From the NCBI GenBank assembly GCA_037447605.1, contig CM074815.1, positions 2,522,161 through 2,586,160 of the forward strand: a stretch of 64,000 bases of DNA, given 5' to 3'. Made by a program: the position numbers and the translations under genes. The notes under the pieces are model-generated. The model saw nothing but the letters and a program-made list of their open reading frames with translations, made no database searches and was not told the DNA's origin. Source of the DNA: Zygnema circumcarinatum (lineage: Eukaryota > Streptophyta > Zygnematophyceae > Zygnematales > Zygnemataceae). The first letter of the stretch is position 1; the number at the start of each line of letters is the position of its first letter. Below, one piece after another: positions 1-9,149 of the stretch.

Positions 1-563
1 ACGCCCTAACCACTTTCTCTGTCTTCCTTCCTCTCCTTCTCCCTCCTCGCTCCCCCCTCTACCCTCTCTTGCTCTCCCTCTCTCTGCCTGCTCCAACACT
101 AGCCCCTACCTTTCTCCTTCTCTGCTTCCTCTACAGCTCTCCTGCTCGCTCTTTGTCCCCTTCCCTATCCTCTACCTTTCACCATCCATCTCCTTGCACC
201 CCCGTCTACCTCCTACCTCTCTCTTCTCTCTGCTTCCCCACTACAACTCTCCTGCTATGCCCTTTCCCCTCTACCCCTAACCTCTCTCCCTCTCTCTCCA
301 TCTCTGCTCCCTACCTCTCTCCCTCCTTGCGCACCTCTACCCCCTACGTCTTTCCCTTTCTCCTCCTCTACTGCCTACCTCTCCCACTCTCGCCTTGACC
401 CCCCCTAAAATCCCTACCTCTCCTTCTCTCTCCTTGCTCTCCTCCTCCCCCTCTAACCTCCACCATCTTCCCACTCTCCTGCCTCCTCTTGCTCTCCCCA
501 CTGCCCTCTCCCGTCTCCCTCTTTCCCTCTCTCCCTCTCTCAGAACCACAGGTGTAAGCATAC

Positions 564-1481
564 CTGCGGGAACGTCATTGGCCATCTCTGCTTCTGTTCG
601 TTCAACTCCTCCCTCCAACCGGAGAAGTCAAGTTCCACACTTTGTCGTCGAAGCAGAGTGTTCAAAAGCCCCAAGGCGGGTTTCACATCCGCACATAGAG
701 ACACGTGGGGCTGCTTGTTTTTGCCAATTTCTGCAGGATCAATGTCAATGTGGACGATGCTTGCTCGACTCGCAAAAGCCTGCAGACGAATAAAGAAACA
801 ATCAAGAAAATCAATCACTCTGCAAAAAGTTGCCAAAACACTTAATTCCAAAGACAATCTTTAGGAGTGGGAGATCTCACGGCTGATTTTGAAGGAAAAG
901 ACGAGAAATCGAATACTTTAAAACACATATCCAAAGAGCCCTATCCACCAGTTTCTCACCTCCAACTTTCCGGTCACACGATCGTCGAATCGAACACCAA
1001 ACGCAAGCAGCAAATCACACGAATCGATGGCATAGTTTGCGTAAACGGTTCCATGCATTCCCAACATGTGAAGGGCGAGATCCTCCGTTTGGTCATACAC
1101 TCCCAATCCCATCAAAGTGGATGCCACTGGAATTTTTGTTGATTCTACAAAAGCTCTCAACTCTTCCGCCGCTTGCAAACAGCCGCCCCCCAAATATACA
1201 ACTGGCTTTTTTGCTCCTTGCAAAAGTCGAATAACTTGCTCAACTTGGTCTTTCTGAGGGGGAGGGGGCATTCTCTGGAGGTAGCCCTGAAGCTTCATCG
1301 GCTGCGCCCAATCAGGGACTGCCATCTGTTGCTGAATATCCTTCGGCACGTCGATAAGGACAGGTCCGGGTCTTCCGGAAGCAGCCAGGAAGAAAGCTTC
1401 ACGAACTGCAATGAAGGAGGAAAAATAAGGTGTACTTTAGAGAAAAAGCGAGCATAACGTTGTTGTGTGTACGAGAGAGGT

Positions 1482-1520
<39 letters not shown>

Positions 1521-3097
1521 GTAGCCCACACCTATGCGCGGAATGTCGTCAATGTCCATGACGAGATAATTGTGTTTTGTAATCGACCGAGTGACCTCCA
1601 CAATGGGAGTTTCCTGGAAGGCGTCCGTCCCGATCACTGTCCTGGGCACCTGTCCAGTTATGGCTACCAACGGAACGGAGTCAAGGAGCGCGTCAGCCAG
1701 CCCGGTGACCAGGTTCGTTGCACCTGGACCTGAAGTGGCAATGCACACTCCCACCCTTCCAGAAGCTTTGGCATAGCCCTCGGCGGCAAAAATCTCTCCC
1801 TGCTCGTGGCGGCAGAGAATGTTGCGGATGGCTTTCGAGCGCGTAAGGGCCTGAACTAAAAAAAAACAAGAAATGGGGTAAGGTGAAGGTATATGGTGAA
1901 AATGAGTACTAAAAAGGTTACGAGGAAGGGAGTTAGGATGGAAGCAAGGAGCGATAGCTCAGCCAGTTAGCACCTCTGAACTGGCAGCAGTGATTGATAA
2001 CAATGGCATTTTCCAGTTTCATGTTCAATTATAAATTAAGACAATCAATTGGAAAAGGCAGAATTCACTATTTCTAAGCGTTCACGCATCACGCGGGACC
2101 GAGCACTCTCCCCATCAACCAAGGTCCGTTGATAGCTGTAAACTACACACCCTCACTCCTCTGACACTTCTCTAGCTCACATCCTCTCGCCTCTCCAGCG
2201 TCTTCTTTCTCACTCTCGTCCCTCTCCCTTTTCTCCCCTCCCCCTTCCATCTCTCCCTTCTCACCCCTTCTCCCCCATCCCGTCTCCTCCCCCATCCCCT
2301 CTCCTCCCCTCTCCTCTCCTCCCCATTCTCTCCCACCCCCCCCTCTCACTCTGCCCCCTCCCCTCTCCTCCCCCCTTCACTCCCCTCTCCCCACTCCTCT
2401 GCCCTCTCACCTCCCTTCCCCTCTGCACTTCCCACTCCCTCTCCCCACTCCTTTCCCCACTCCTCTGCCCCTCTCCATTCTCCAACCCAAAGCACACCAG
2501 ACCGCAAACCAGCCACCGAACCCAAACAAATTCAAACCCACAAACCAGCCCACGACGCAAACCACACAATTACCCGCACAGCCCGAAACCCCACCAGCCC
2601 GCCGCTCCCCCATAGCCCGACCCTCTCATTCCCGCAGTTCCCACCTGGTGAATTTCCATGGAGGCCCCCCCCGGGTACGCGAACACGGTCCTCACTCCCT
2701 CCCTCTCCAGCGCCTCCACGAGGATATCGCAGCCCTTGCGGGGCTCGTCCGCCCCAAACCGCGAAACGAACTCCCTGGGAGTCGGCGCCACCAGGGACTT
2801 CCCGCTGCTGACACGTGGCGTGGTCAGATCCTGCTGGGTGTCCAGCTCGGGTGACCGGAGGGCGACACCTGTCGTCGCGGAGCCGAAGGAGGAGGGGGTC
2901 TCCACGGAGGGCGGGAGCTCCGAGCGGGCGGCGATTGCCACGTGGCGCTTGCTGCGGAGGGCATGGAGGGAAGGGGGAGCGGCTCTCTGCTTCAGTTCCG
3001 TTGAACTGCTTCCGACGGAGAAATTCGCGGAAGAAAGGTCTTCCGGGAGGGAGGAGGGGGCGAAGGGCTTCAGGAGGGCATGGCCCAACGCAGCCAT
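564..3097 (-). CDS. ALS: Acetolactate synthase catalytic subunit, plastid, partial (C-terminus off window)
   Basis: Thiamine-diphosphate enzyme making 2-acetolactate or 2-aceto-2-hydroxybutyrate, the first common step of branched-chain amino acid synthesis in plastids. Four exons read on the minus strand: 2645-3097, 1532-1850, 960-1405 and 564-779. All have GT-AG boundaries and compatible phases, giving 478 codons. The first about 85 residues are Ser/Arg/Ala-rich, as in a transit peptide. Family blocks follow in order: [71 protein letters not shown] and [13 protein letters not shown]. The ThDP pyrophosphate-binding C-terminal third lies beyond position 1. Alanine and proline at the known herbicide-contact sites (YPGGA, QVPR) are the sensitive-type residues. 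Angiosperm ALS genes are usually intronless, so four exons here is notable. Start chosen at the first Met in good context (GCCATGGCTGC). Bases 1-563 are intron, CT-rich on the plus strand. Confidence 0.95.
2815..2945. promoter_or_regulatory. G-box motifs inside ALS exon 1
   Basis: Two CACGTG cores (in GACACGTGGCG near 2812 and GCCACGTGGCG near 2938) lie within the transit-peptide-coding exon. This is the consensus for bZIP/bHLH G-box binding. The motif is seen directly; its function is inferred from the same arrangement in other genes of this window. Confidence 0.35.
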
Positions 3098-4014
3098 GGC
3101 TGCCAGCAGTTCTCCTTCCCAGAGAGAGCGAGAGAGAGGGAGGGAGAGTGAGGTAAGGAGAGTGAGGGTGGGAGGCGAACCCTAAAAACGTCGGGCCGCC
3201 TTTCTGTCTTGACACGTGCGGCACGTGCCTTCGCCTGCTGTGATTCGTTGAAGATAAATCCAAACATTTGTGTTTCTGGGTGCCACGTAGGAATTTGTTT
3301 GGTGACGTGGTGTAATTTTACTGGGCGAAGTAAATCAAGCTCAATTTCGGCCGTTCGAAACATGTGCAATTTCTGATCGGACGGTCATAATCAAAAGATT
3401 GAAACGCCATTTTTGGTTCCCACCCTGTATACGGAAAGGTTTTTTTTCTTTCGACCGCTGCCCGGTCTGAACCCTGCGAGACTCCGCCTTCCCATTCGTC
3501 CAAATCCGCGAAGGGCTGCCAGTTCACACAAAACGCCAAAACGCGTTCGTCACGCGACTCTCTGGAGAGAAGAGCCGTCGACTGCACGTGCAAAGATGGA
3601 TCCAACGGTCAGAAAGTGGACTCGACACGATACATTGCGATATATCGACACTATGGGACGAAAGGAAGATATTTCGCATGCGTGATGAGATTCGAATCTT
3701 TCCGTTTCTTTGTGGCCAGTTTTGCAGTTACACGTACCGTTACGATGAACAAGCTGCACAGAATCGCGTGAAACTGGAACTCAACAATACGATAAAATAT
3801 AGTCTACAAATAAATGTGTAGAGAAAAACGGAGCTCTATTTTGACCAAAAGTTTGCAACCATCTGACGTCTCAGTTCCAGTTTGTAGTTTTTTCGGTTTC
3901 TTTCGTCCGGTTTTCTACCCATGCCCTCCCATCTGCTCTCGTCTCCTCTCCGACGAGAGGGATGGGAGGATTGCAGGGCGCCATAGCTTGCAAGGTTTAG
4001 GGTTGAGGGCGGCC
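3098..4014. promoter_or_regulatory. Bidirectional intergenic promoter region between ALS and NAGK
   Basis: About 0.9 kb separates two divergently transcribed genes, so it should hold both promoters. CACGTG occurs at 3213-3218, 3222-3227 and 3585-3590, the first two separated by only three bases. No clear TATA box. An 'ACGATAC...GCGATATATCG' stretch near 3628-3655 resembles the CGATA repeats seen elsewhere in the window. No convincing ORF. Confidence 0.5.
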
Positions 4015-6642
4015 ATGGCGGGCGACCCCTGGGCGGAGGACTTAGAGCTCGCGGGGCGGTGGTCACGTGACGTGGGGCCACATGTCGTGCTCGGAGTGGA
4101 CGGGGGGGCCACCTCCACCGTCTGCGTGGCCATGGCGGCCGAGGGGGAGAGGGAGAGGGGGGGGGAGGCGGGGAGGGAGGGGGAGTGGGAGAGGGAGGGA
4201 GGCGGATATGGAGGGAGGCTCCTGGGGAGGGGGGAGGCTGGCTGCTCCAACCGGAACAGTGTGGGAGGTGGGCCTGAAACCGCAATTGCCTTGAACATTT
4301 GAGGGCCTGAATTAGTCTTGGTTCTCATTTTTGTAATTTGATGCACTGACCCCGAAAAAAATCCTAAACCTTTTGCATCGTACCTTGTGCATTATGGCAG
4401 AATGAGATCCGAGCATTCTGGAGCTCTTTGCAAAATGATTTTCATAAGTCAGATGAAAATGCATGTTGGGATATTAGTGGCGTTAGTTTGATACTAAGGA
4501 AACTCAGTTTAAAATGTAAGGAAACGTTTACATTACTAGTTTCAGGGTTCCTCCCCACGCCTCTTCCCCCCCCTCCCCTTGGTTATCTCTGTCCCTGAAA
4601 CCCCAAGCACCGGGCCAAAACCTCACAGGTCTAAACTTGAAATATTTAAGACACTTCAACTGCTTAATTTGCGCTACATTTGAGCAGAATCGAGCGCCCG
4701 GCTCGCGTTGGAGGAAGCCATGGCTGCCGCCCTCAAGGCGGGGAATCTTCCGCGAGCTGCGGTCCGTGCGGTGTGTCTCGGATTAGCAGGAGTGGATCGC
4801 CCGGGAGACGTGACACTTGTCACGGACTGGATGAGGTATCATAGCACGAGAAACCAGCTCTTTCCTTTTGTTGTCTGAACTACTGAACTACTGAACTATT
4901 ACACGTGAAGCCATTTTTAACCTTACAATGCAAATAAACAGACTAGCAAGCAACAGCAAACATTCGAGTGACGATGTTTAAAAATGAACGTTAAAAATAT
5001 ATGAAACAATGTTTAAAATGGCGCAGTAAGGGAAAGAATTGAGTGAATTGTGAACCTGTCTCAGTTGTAAACGGTTTCATCCACACCCTTCTTTCAGAGA
5101 TGTGTTCGCGCACGGCCCAGAGTTACATGTGCACAACGATGCAGTTGCGGCTCTAGCCAGCGGAACGCTCGGTTCCCTGTGCGGCGCAGTTCTCATTGCG
5201 GGCACAGGCTGCATTGCATATGGAATAAATTCTGAGGGCCGGGAGGCGAGGGCTTCAGGGGGAGGGCCAGTATTGGGGGACAGGGGAAGGTGAGCACAAC
5301 CTGCTCCATTCGTATTGATCTCACATCATTAAACGCATTGTTTTTTTTTTACCAATTAAAAATTTAGCTTACACGTCTGAAATGCATGCGTGTATGTAGG
5401 TACATTCATGGGTTATTTGAATTTCTAGTTTATGATAGGCGGAGTGGAGATGGGCATGGCTGATATGTGTGCTTTAGGAGGGGAGGGTGAGAGTGGGTCA
5501 GCGGATATGCAATTGCAACAGAGGCATTGTCAGCGGTGATGCGTTCCGATGATGGGAGAGGCCCTCCAACGGCGCTACATGATGCAGTTCTGCGGCAGTT
5601 GGGGCTCACATCAGCTCAAGAGCTTATTGGGTATGTTGCACAGGTTATCATAACGTAAAAGGTCTTATACGGCATCAGAGTTTCTTGGCTGAACCACCAT
5701 CTATACATTACAAATGAACTGTCAAAGCTGCACACATCTTTTGTTGGGAGAGAGATGTAAGCTGGACGACTTTTGGGGTGTTTGCAGATGGGCCTATAGA
5801 GATGCCCATTGGGCTCGAATAGCTGCCCTCACTCGGGCAGTCAAAACATGCGCTGCTGAAGGAGATGCCGAATCTCTTCGCATTCTGAATGAAGCTGCAT
5901 GTGAACTCGCCCTCAGCGTGACAGCTGTCGCACGAACTCTACAACTAGCAGGAGCAGGTAATCTGGTTTATTTACAACAGCTTTAGATCGCATATCGCAT
6001 ATGTAGAAACCAGGAAGTAATTGTAGCCGTACGATTGTGGAGGTTATGTTGTTCTGAAATTAGGGTTAGGACGCAGATGGTATGCAGACCTTTCCGCTTG
6101 TACTGGTGGGGGGAGTGTTGGAGCCATATGCCGGATTTGACTTTACGGAGGGGCTCCTAGCAGAGCTGTCGAAGTTACTACCGCAGGCGCAGCCGCTTAA
6201 ACCTAAGGTAACCTCTGCCCCACTCTCTCTCCCTCTCCCCTTCCCCCCTCCCTTCGTTCCCTCTTTCCACCCCCCCCACCCCCCTCCCTCACACTATCTC
6301 TCACTATCTCTCTCTCTCCTCCCTCTTCCCACCCCCCCACCCCCCTCCCTCTCTCTATCTCTCACTATCTCTCTCTCTCTCCTCCTCCCTCTTCCCACCA
6401 CCCCCAACCCCCCTCCCACTCTCTATCTCTCACTATCTCTCTCTCTCCCTCCTCCCTCTTCCCACCCCCCCTCCCCCTCCCTCTCTCTACCTCTCACTAT
6501 CTCTCTCTCTCTCCTCTTCCCACCCTCTCTTTCTGCCCTAATTTTGGCATGTCTCGACTCACGCATGCAGGTAGAGCCCGCTGTGGGCGCAGCCTTGCTG
6601 GCACGGGCAGCATATGAAAGGACCCATTTTGGGAAGAGATGA
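4015..6642 (+). CDS. NAGK: N-acetyl-D-glucosamine kinase (BadF/BadG/BcrA/BcrD ATPase family)
   Basis: Phosphorylates GlcNAc to GlcNAc-6-P in amino-sugar salvage toward UDP-GlcNAc. Seven exons: 4015-4267, 4688-4835, 5098-5289, 5502-5630, 5788-5957, 6077-6207 and 6571-6642. All phases agree and give 364 residues, the family length. Seen motifs: N-terminal phosphate loop VLGVDGGATSTVC, AGCSNRNSVGG, GLAGVDRPGD, VHNDAVAALASGT, the adenosine loop IAGTGCIAYG, RASGGGP.LGD, ALSV.AVARTL, VLVGGVLEP and terminal VEPAVGAALLA. The usual GDWGSGY reads GDRGSGY, so a conserved Trp is Arg; this falls at an exon junction and could be an error or a divergence. Exon 1 carries a Glu/Arg/Gly low-complexity insert (about residues 43-66) absent from typical homologues. 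The start ATG sits in GGCCATGGCG. A possible AATAAA signal lies at 7018-7023. Confidence 0.93.
6215..6535 (+). repeat. CT-rich minisatellite in NAGK intron 6
   Basis: About four tandem copies of a roughly 70-bp unit. Each contains CTATCTCTCACTATCTCTC followed by CTCCCTCTTCCCACC and a C-run. It fills the intron between exons 6 and 7 and is pyrimidine-rich on the coding strand. The apparent 186-residue ORF through it is a repeat artefact. Confidence 0.85.
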
Positions 6643-7753
6643 ACGTGACGAATCGACCTTAAACCCTAAAAACCCTGAACACGGAACCCTTATCACTGAA
6701 TCCCGAAAATTGAGTCTTTGGAAGTTTAGCCTCCCTCAGACCGATATCGGAGGGTTCCGTTAACTCCACCGTCTTCCAGTTCTCACGCCGTCCCCAGAAT
6801 CCGTAAAACTCAAAAACCGGGAAAATTTTAAACTAGGGAACTTTTCTCTCTCACTTTGTCCCTCTCTCTCCCTCTCCCTCTCTCTCCCCCTCGTCCAATT
6901 TTCAACGAGGAACTGCTTTTGCACTTCTCGAATTCATTCTTTTGTTATTTCTATCATTATGATTGAAGGACCAAAACAGGAATATAGGCCTTCAAATTCA
7001 TTGTGCTTCTTGAAAATAATAAAATGGCAGGTATCTTTTGTCTTTTTAATTGTAATCTTCCATTTATTTTTTTTACCTTTTGTTTATGCGTTGTTCTATG
7101 TTTGAAATGTGACGCAATCCTGTCAACCTCGCCATGTCTCCATGAGCAATGCAGTTATGCTCGCTGTTCGGTAGTGCTAAAATTGCAGAAGGTGACTTGA
7201 CTTTATTGTGGTGAAGCATTTGAATAACAAGAATGTTTTCTTCATCGAGGTTCCCCATTGCTTTTACCGTAAAGTTAAAGTTCCAGGTACAGTACGGTGC
7301 GTTGTACGAATTGTACGGGTGTCCGGTCCTTGCGCTGGTCCATGCACGCGCATGCAAGTGACACCTCTCTCCTGCAACAGCAAGCAGCTACGGCAGATTA
7401 TCTAAGACGAGAATCCACAAGATATCTAAGAATGAATTGGAAGCTTCTGCATGCATGCATAGAAGTTTGTGGGAATTCGTTGAACCGGACAGAGCATCGA
7501 TTACTATAAGTAGGGACGCCGGTCATTTGGAGGCCAGGGAGCAAAGGAGAAGTAGAGAAGTAGGAAACAGAAGCAGGTTGACGAGAATTGTTTCAGTAAG
7601 GTAAGTAATAAATTGATTCAATACAATATGGCCTTCGTTTGAAATTATCTAGAGAGAGAGAGAGTCTCAGTGGAGTGAGTCTCCATGGTTTGAGCGCTTG
7701 TTCTAAGAGTCAGTCTTGCATGAATCTGCGTTGCAGCTTTCGAGTGTGTAACG
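6643..7753. other. Intergenic / 3' UTR of NAGK and 5' region of the next gene
   Basis: AT-rich spacer. It begins with the NAGK 3' UTR and a short CT tract (6846-6895). The last 160 bases before 7754 probably belong to the 5' leader of the small gene: AAGGTAAGTAA near 7600 looks like a 5' splice site and GCGTTGCAG near 7737 a 3' splice site, so a leader intron is likely. Short purine run (GA) near 7650. No other coding signal seen. Confidence 0.4.
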
Positions 7754-7939
7754 ATGTCGGGCAATAAAGAGAGCGGCGGAAAAACGTTCATGACTCCCTC
7801 GGACGCTTCAAGGATTCAGTCCGCGGAAGCAAGGAGCCATGGCGGCTCGGTGTCTTCAGACTCCTTTGCTGCCCGAGCGCAGTCTGCAGGCGCGACAAAC
7901 GTGAATACCGGAAATGTCCCCCCTCCAAAGGGAAAGTAA
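7754..7939 (+). CDS. Small SMP-like (seed-maturation-protein-type) hydrophilic protein
   Basis: 61-residue protein, hydrophilic, rich in Ser, Ala, Gly and Asn. The segment with TPSDASRIQSAEA, then GG, then SFAARAQSAGATN matches the pattern of the SMP repeat in LEA-type seed maturation proteins (A/S-RIQSAEA...GG...FAARAQSA) and small plant proteins with one such repeat. Family knowledge suggests a desiccation/stress-associated disordered protein; no enzymatic role is implied. ATG lies 14 bases after a good 3' splice site, consistent with a 5'-UTR intron. Downstream, GTGAGT at about 7942 and a TTTCATGCAG near 8168-8177 suggest a further intron in the 3' UTR. Function inferred from motif only. 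Confidence 0.6.
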   Translation: MSGNKESGGKTFMTPSDASRIQSAEARSHGGSVSSDSFAARAQSAGATNVNTGNVPPPKGK

Positions 7940-8462
7940 AAGTGAGTTTAATTTCTCGATATGTTTTACTCAAATTAACGTTTAGAATAGTTTGACTTGC
8001 TTCCAGATTTTCGTTGTTGAAGGATGATGTTGTCTCTTACATACTGTGTCGCTCCACCTGTTTTCTGATAGCGTATGGATGTAATTGATATAGATTTTCG
8101 ACGCTTATCTCTTCTCTGCCTCATTTCTCAAATGTTTCATTTGAAATTTACTGCTGATTAGACTTGTTTCATGCAGTGTGCCGCTGGCGATGTGCGGCCC
8201 TGGAGGAGAGGGATGCTGTTGCCGGTACCTGATCCGTACGACTGACCATCAGCATGTACATGTACAGAAGTTTGATGACGACTCAGTTTTCGTTTAGTTC
8301 CGGAGACTGGAGCTGTGTGTAAATACAGACCTCGGGGAAAGTTGGAATCCTGTCGACAAGCAAACTAAGTGGTTGATTGAGATGAAGTGAAGTGATGGAT
8401 GTTGATGTTGATGTTAGATGTTGATTTGTTGTAACAATGATTGGTTGATGATTATTTTCATG
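7940..8462 (+). other. Probable 3' UTR of the SMP-like gene
   Basis: AT-rich, without a convincing ORF. After a candidate acceptor near 8177 the sequence is less AT-rich (8178-8400) and may be the spliced 3' UTR. It ends in a short TGTTGATGTTGATG repeat (8395-8425) just before the minisatellite. Confidence 0.3.
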
Positions 8463-8735
8463 CAGAGATGTTTCCTTTTTAAAGTAAACAAGAGAAGCTT
8501 CCTTTTAAAAGTGAACAAGAGAAGCTTCCTTTTTTAAAGTGAACAAAAGAAGCTTCCTTTTTTAAAGTAAAGAAGAGAAGCTTCCTTTTGTAAAGTAAAC
8601 AAGAGAAGCTTCCTTTTTTAAGTAAACAAGAGAAGCTTCCTTTTTAAAAGTAAACAAGAGAAGCTTTCTTTCTTAAAAAACAAGAGAAGTTTCCTTAGTA
8701 ATCAAGAGAAGCTTCCTTTTTGAAGTAAACAATAT
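8463..8735. repeat. 28-30-bp tandem repeat (minisatellite), about nine copies
   Basis: Imperfect tandem copies of AAAGTAAACAAGAGAAGC followed by TTCCTTTTT. Each copy carries AAGCTTCC, and spacing changes through T/A-run length. It lies between the SMP-like gene and the 3' end of the minus-strand LysM gene. Confidence 0.9.
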
Positions 8736-9149
8736 TCAATAGTTTCAACATAGAATTAGCAGCACAGCACCAGTTTCTGACAAAGCCAAGATCACAAGAA
8801 AATGTTTGAGCTCAACGACATCCAAAGAAAGGTCGCCCTTCTCTTAATATTCAAATGTGTCAACAAAGCCATAAGAGGTTCATGACCCCTATGTGCGAAC
8901 GAGGAAACTTGAACAAAGGCTAAATAAAAACTGTAAAATCCACAAAATCTGCAAAATAGTATAACATAAAGCAACATATCTCCTGCACTACTTCTAGCTT
9001 TTGTTGATATATTTGCGCGAACAAAGTATCCTCAACAAAAGATAGAGCCGTGCCACGTGACAAAAAACGACGGTCGAGCGATGGTCCATCAGACTCCCCT
9101 CTCAAACAAGAGGCAACTCGGCAATAACGGGGGCTCCCGCTTCTCTGCA

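Noticed and set aside
1945-2010. tRNA-like A-box (GATAGCTCAGCCAGTTAGCA) in ALS intron 1, possible SINE or tRNA
   Set aside because: D-arm does not close, no B-box or acceptor stem found; a SINE head is possible but unsupported.
8463-8735. CRISPR-like array
   Set aside because: Contiguous tandem repeats without unique spacers, in a eukaryotic nuclear context.
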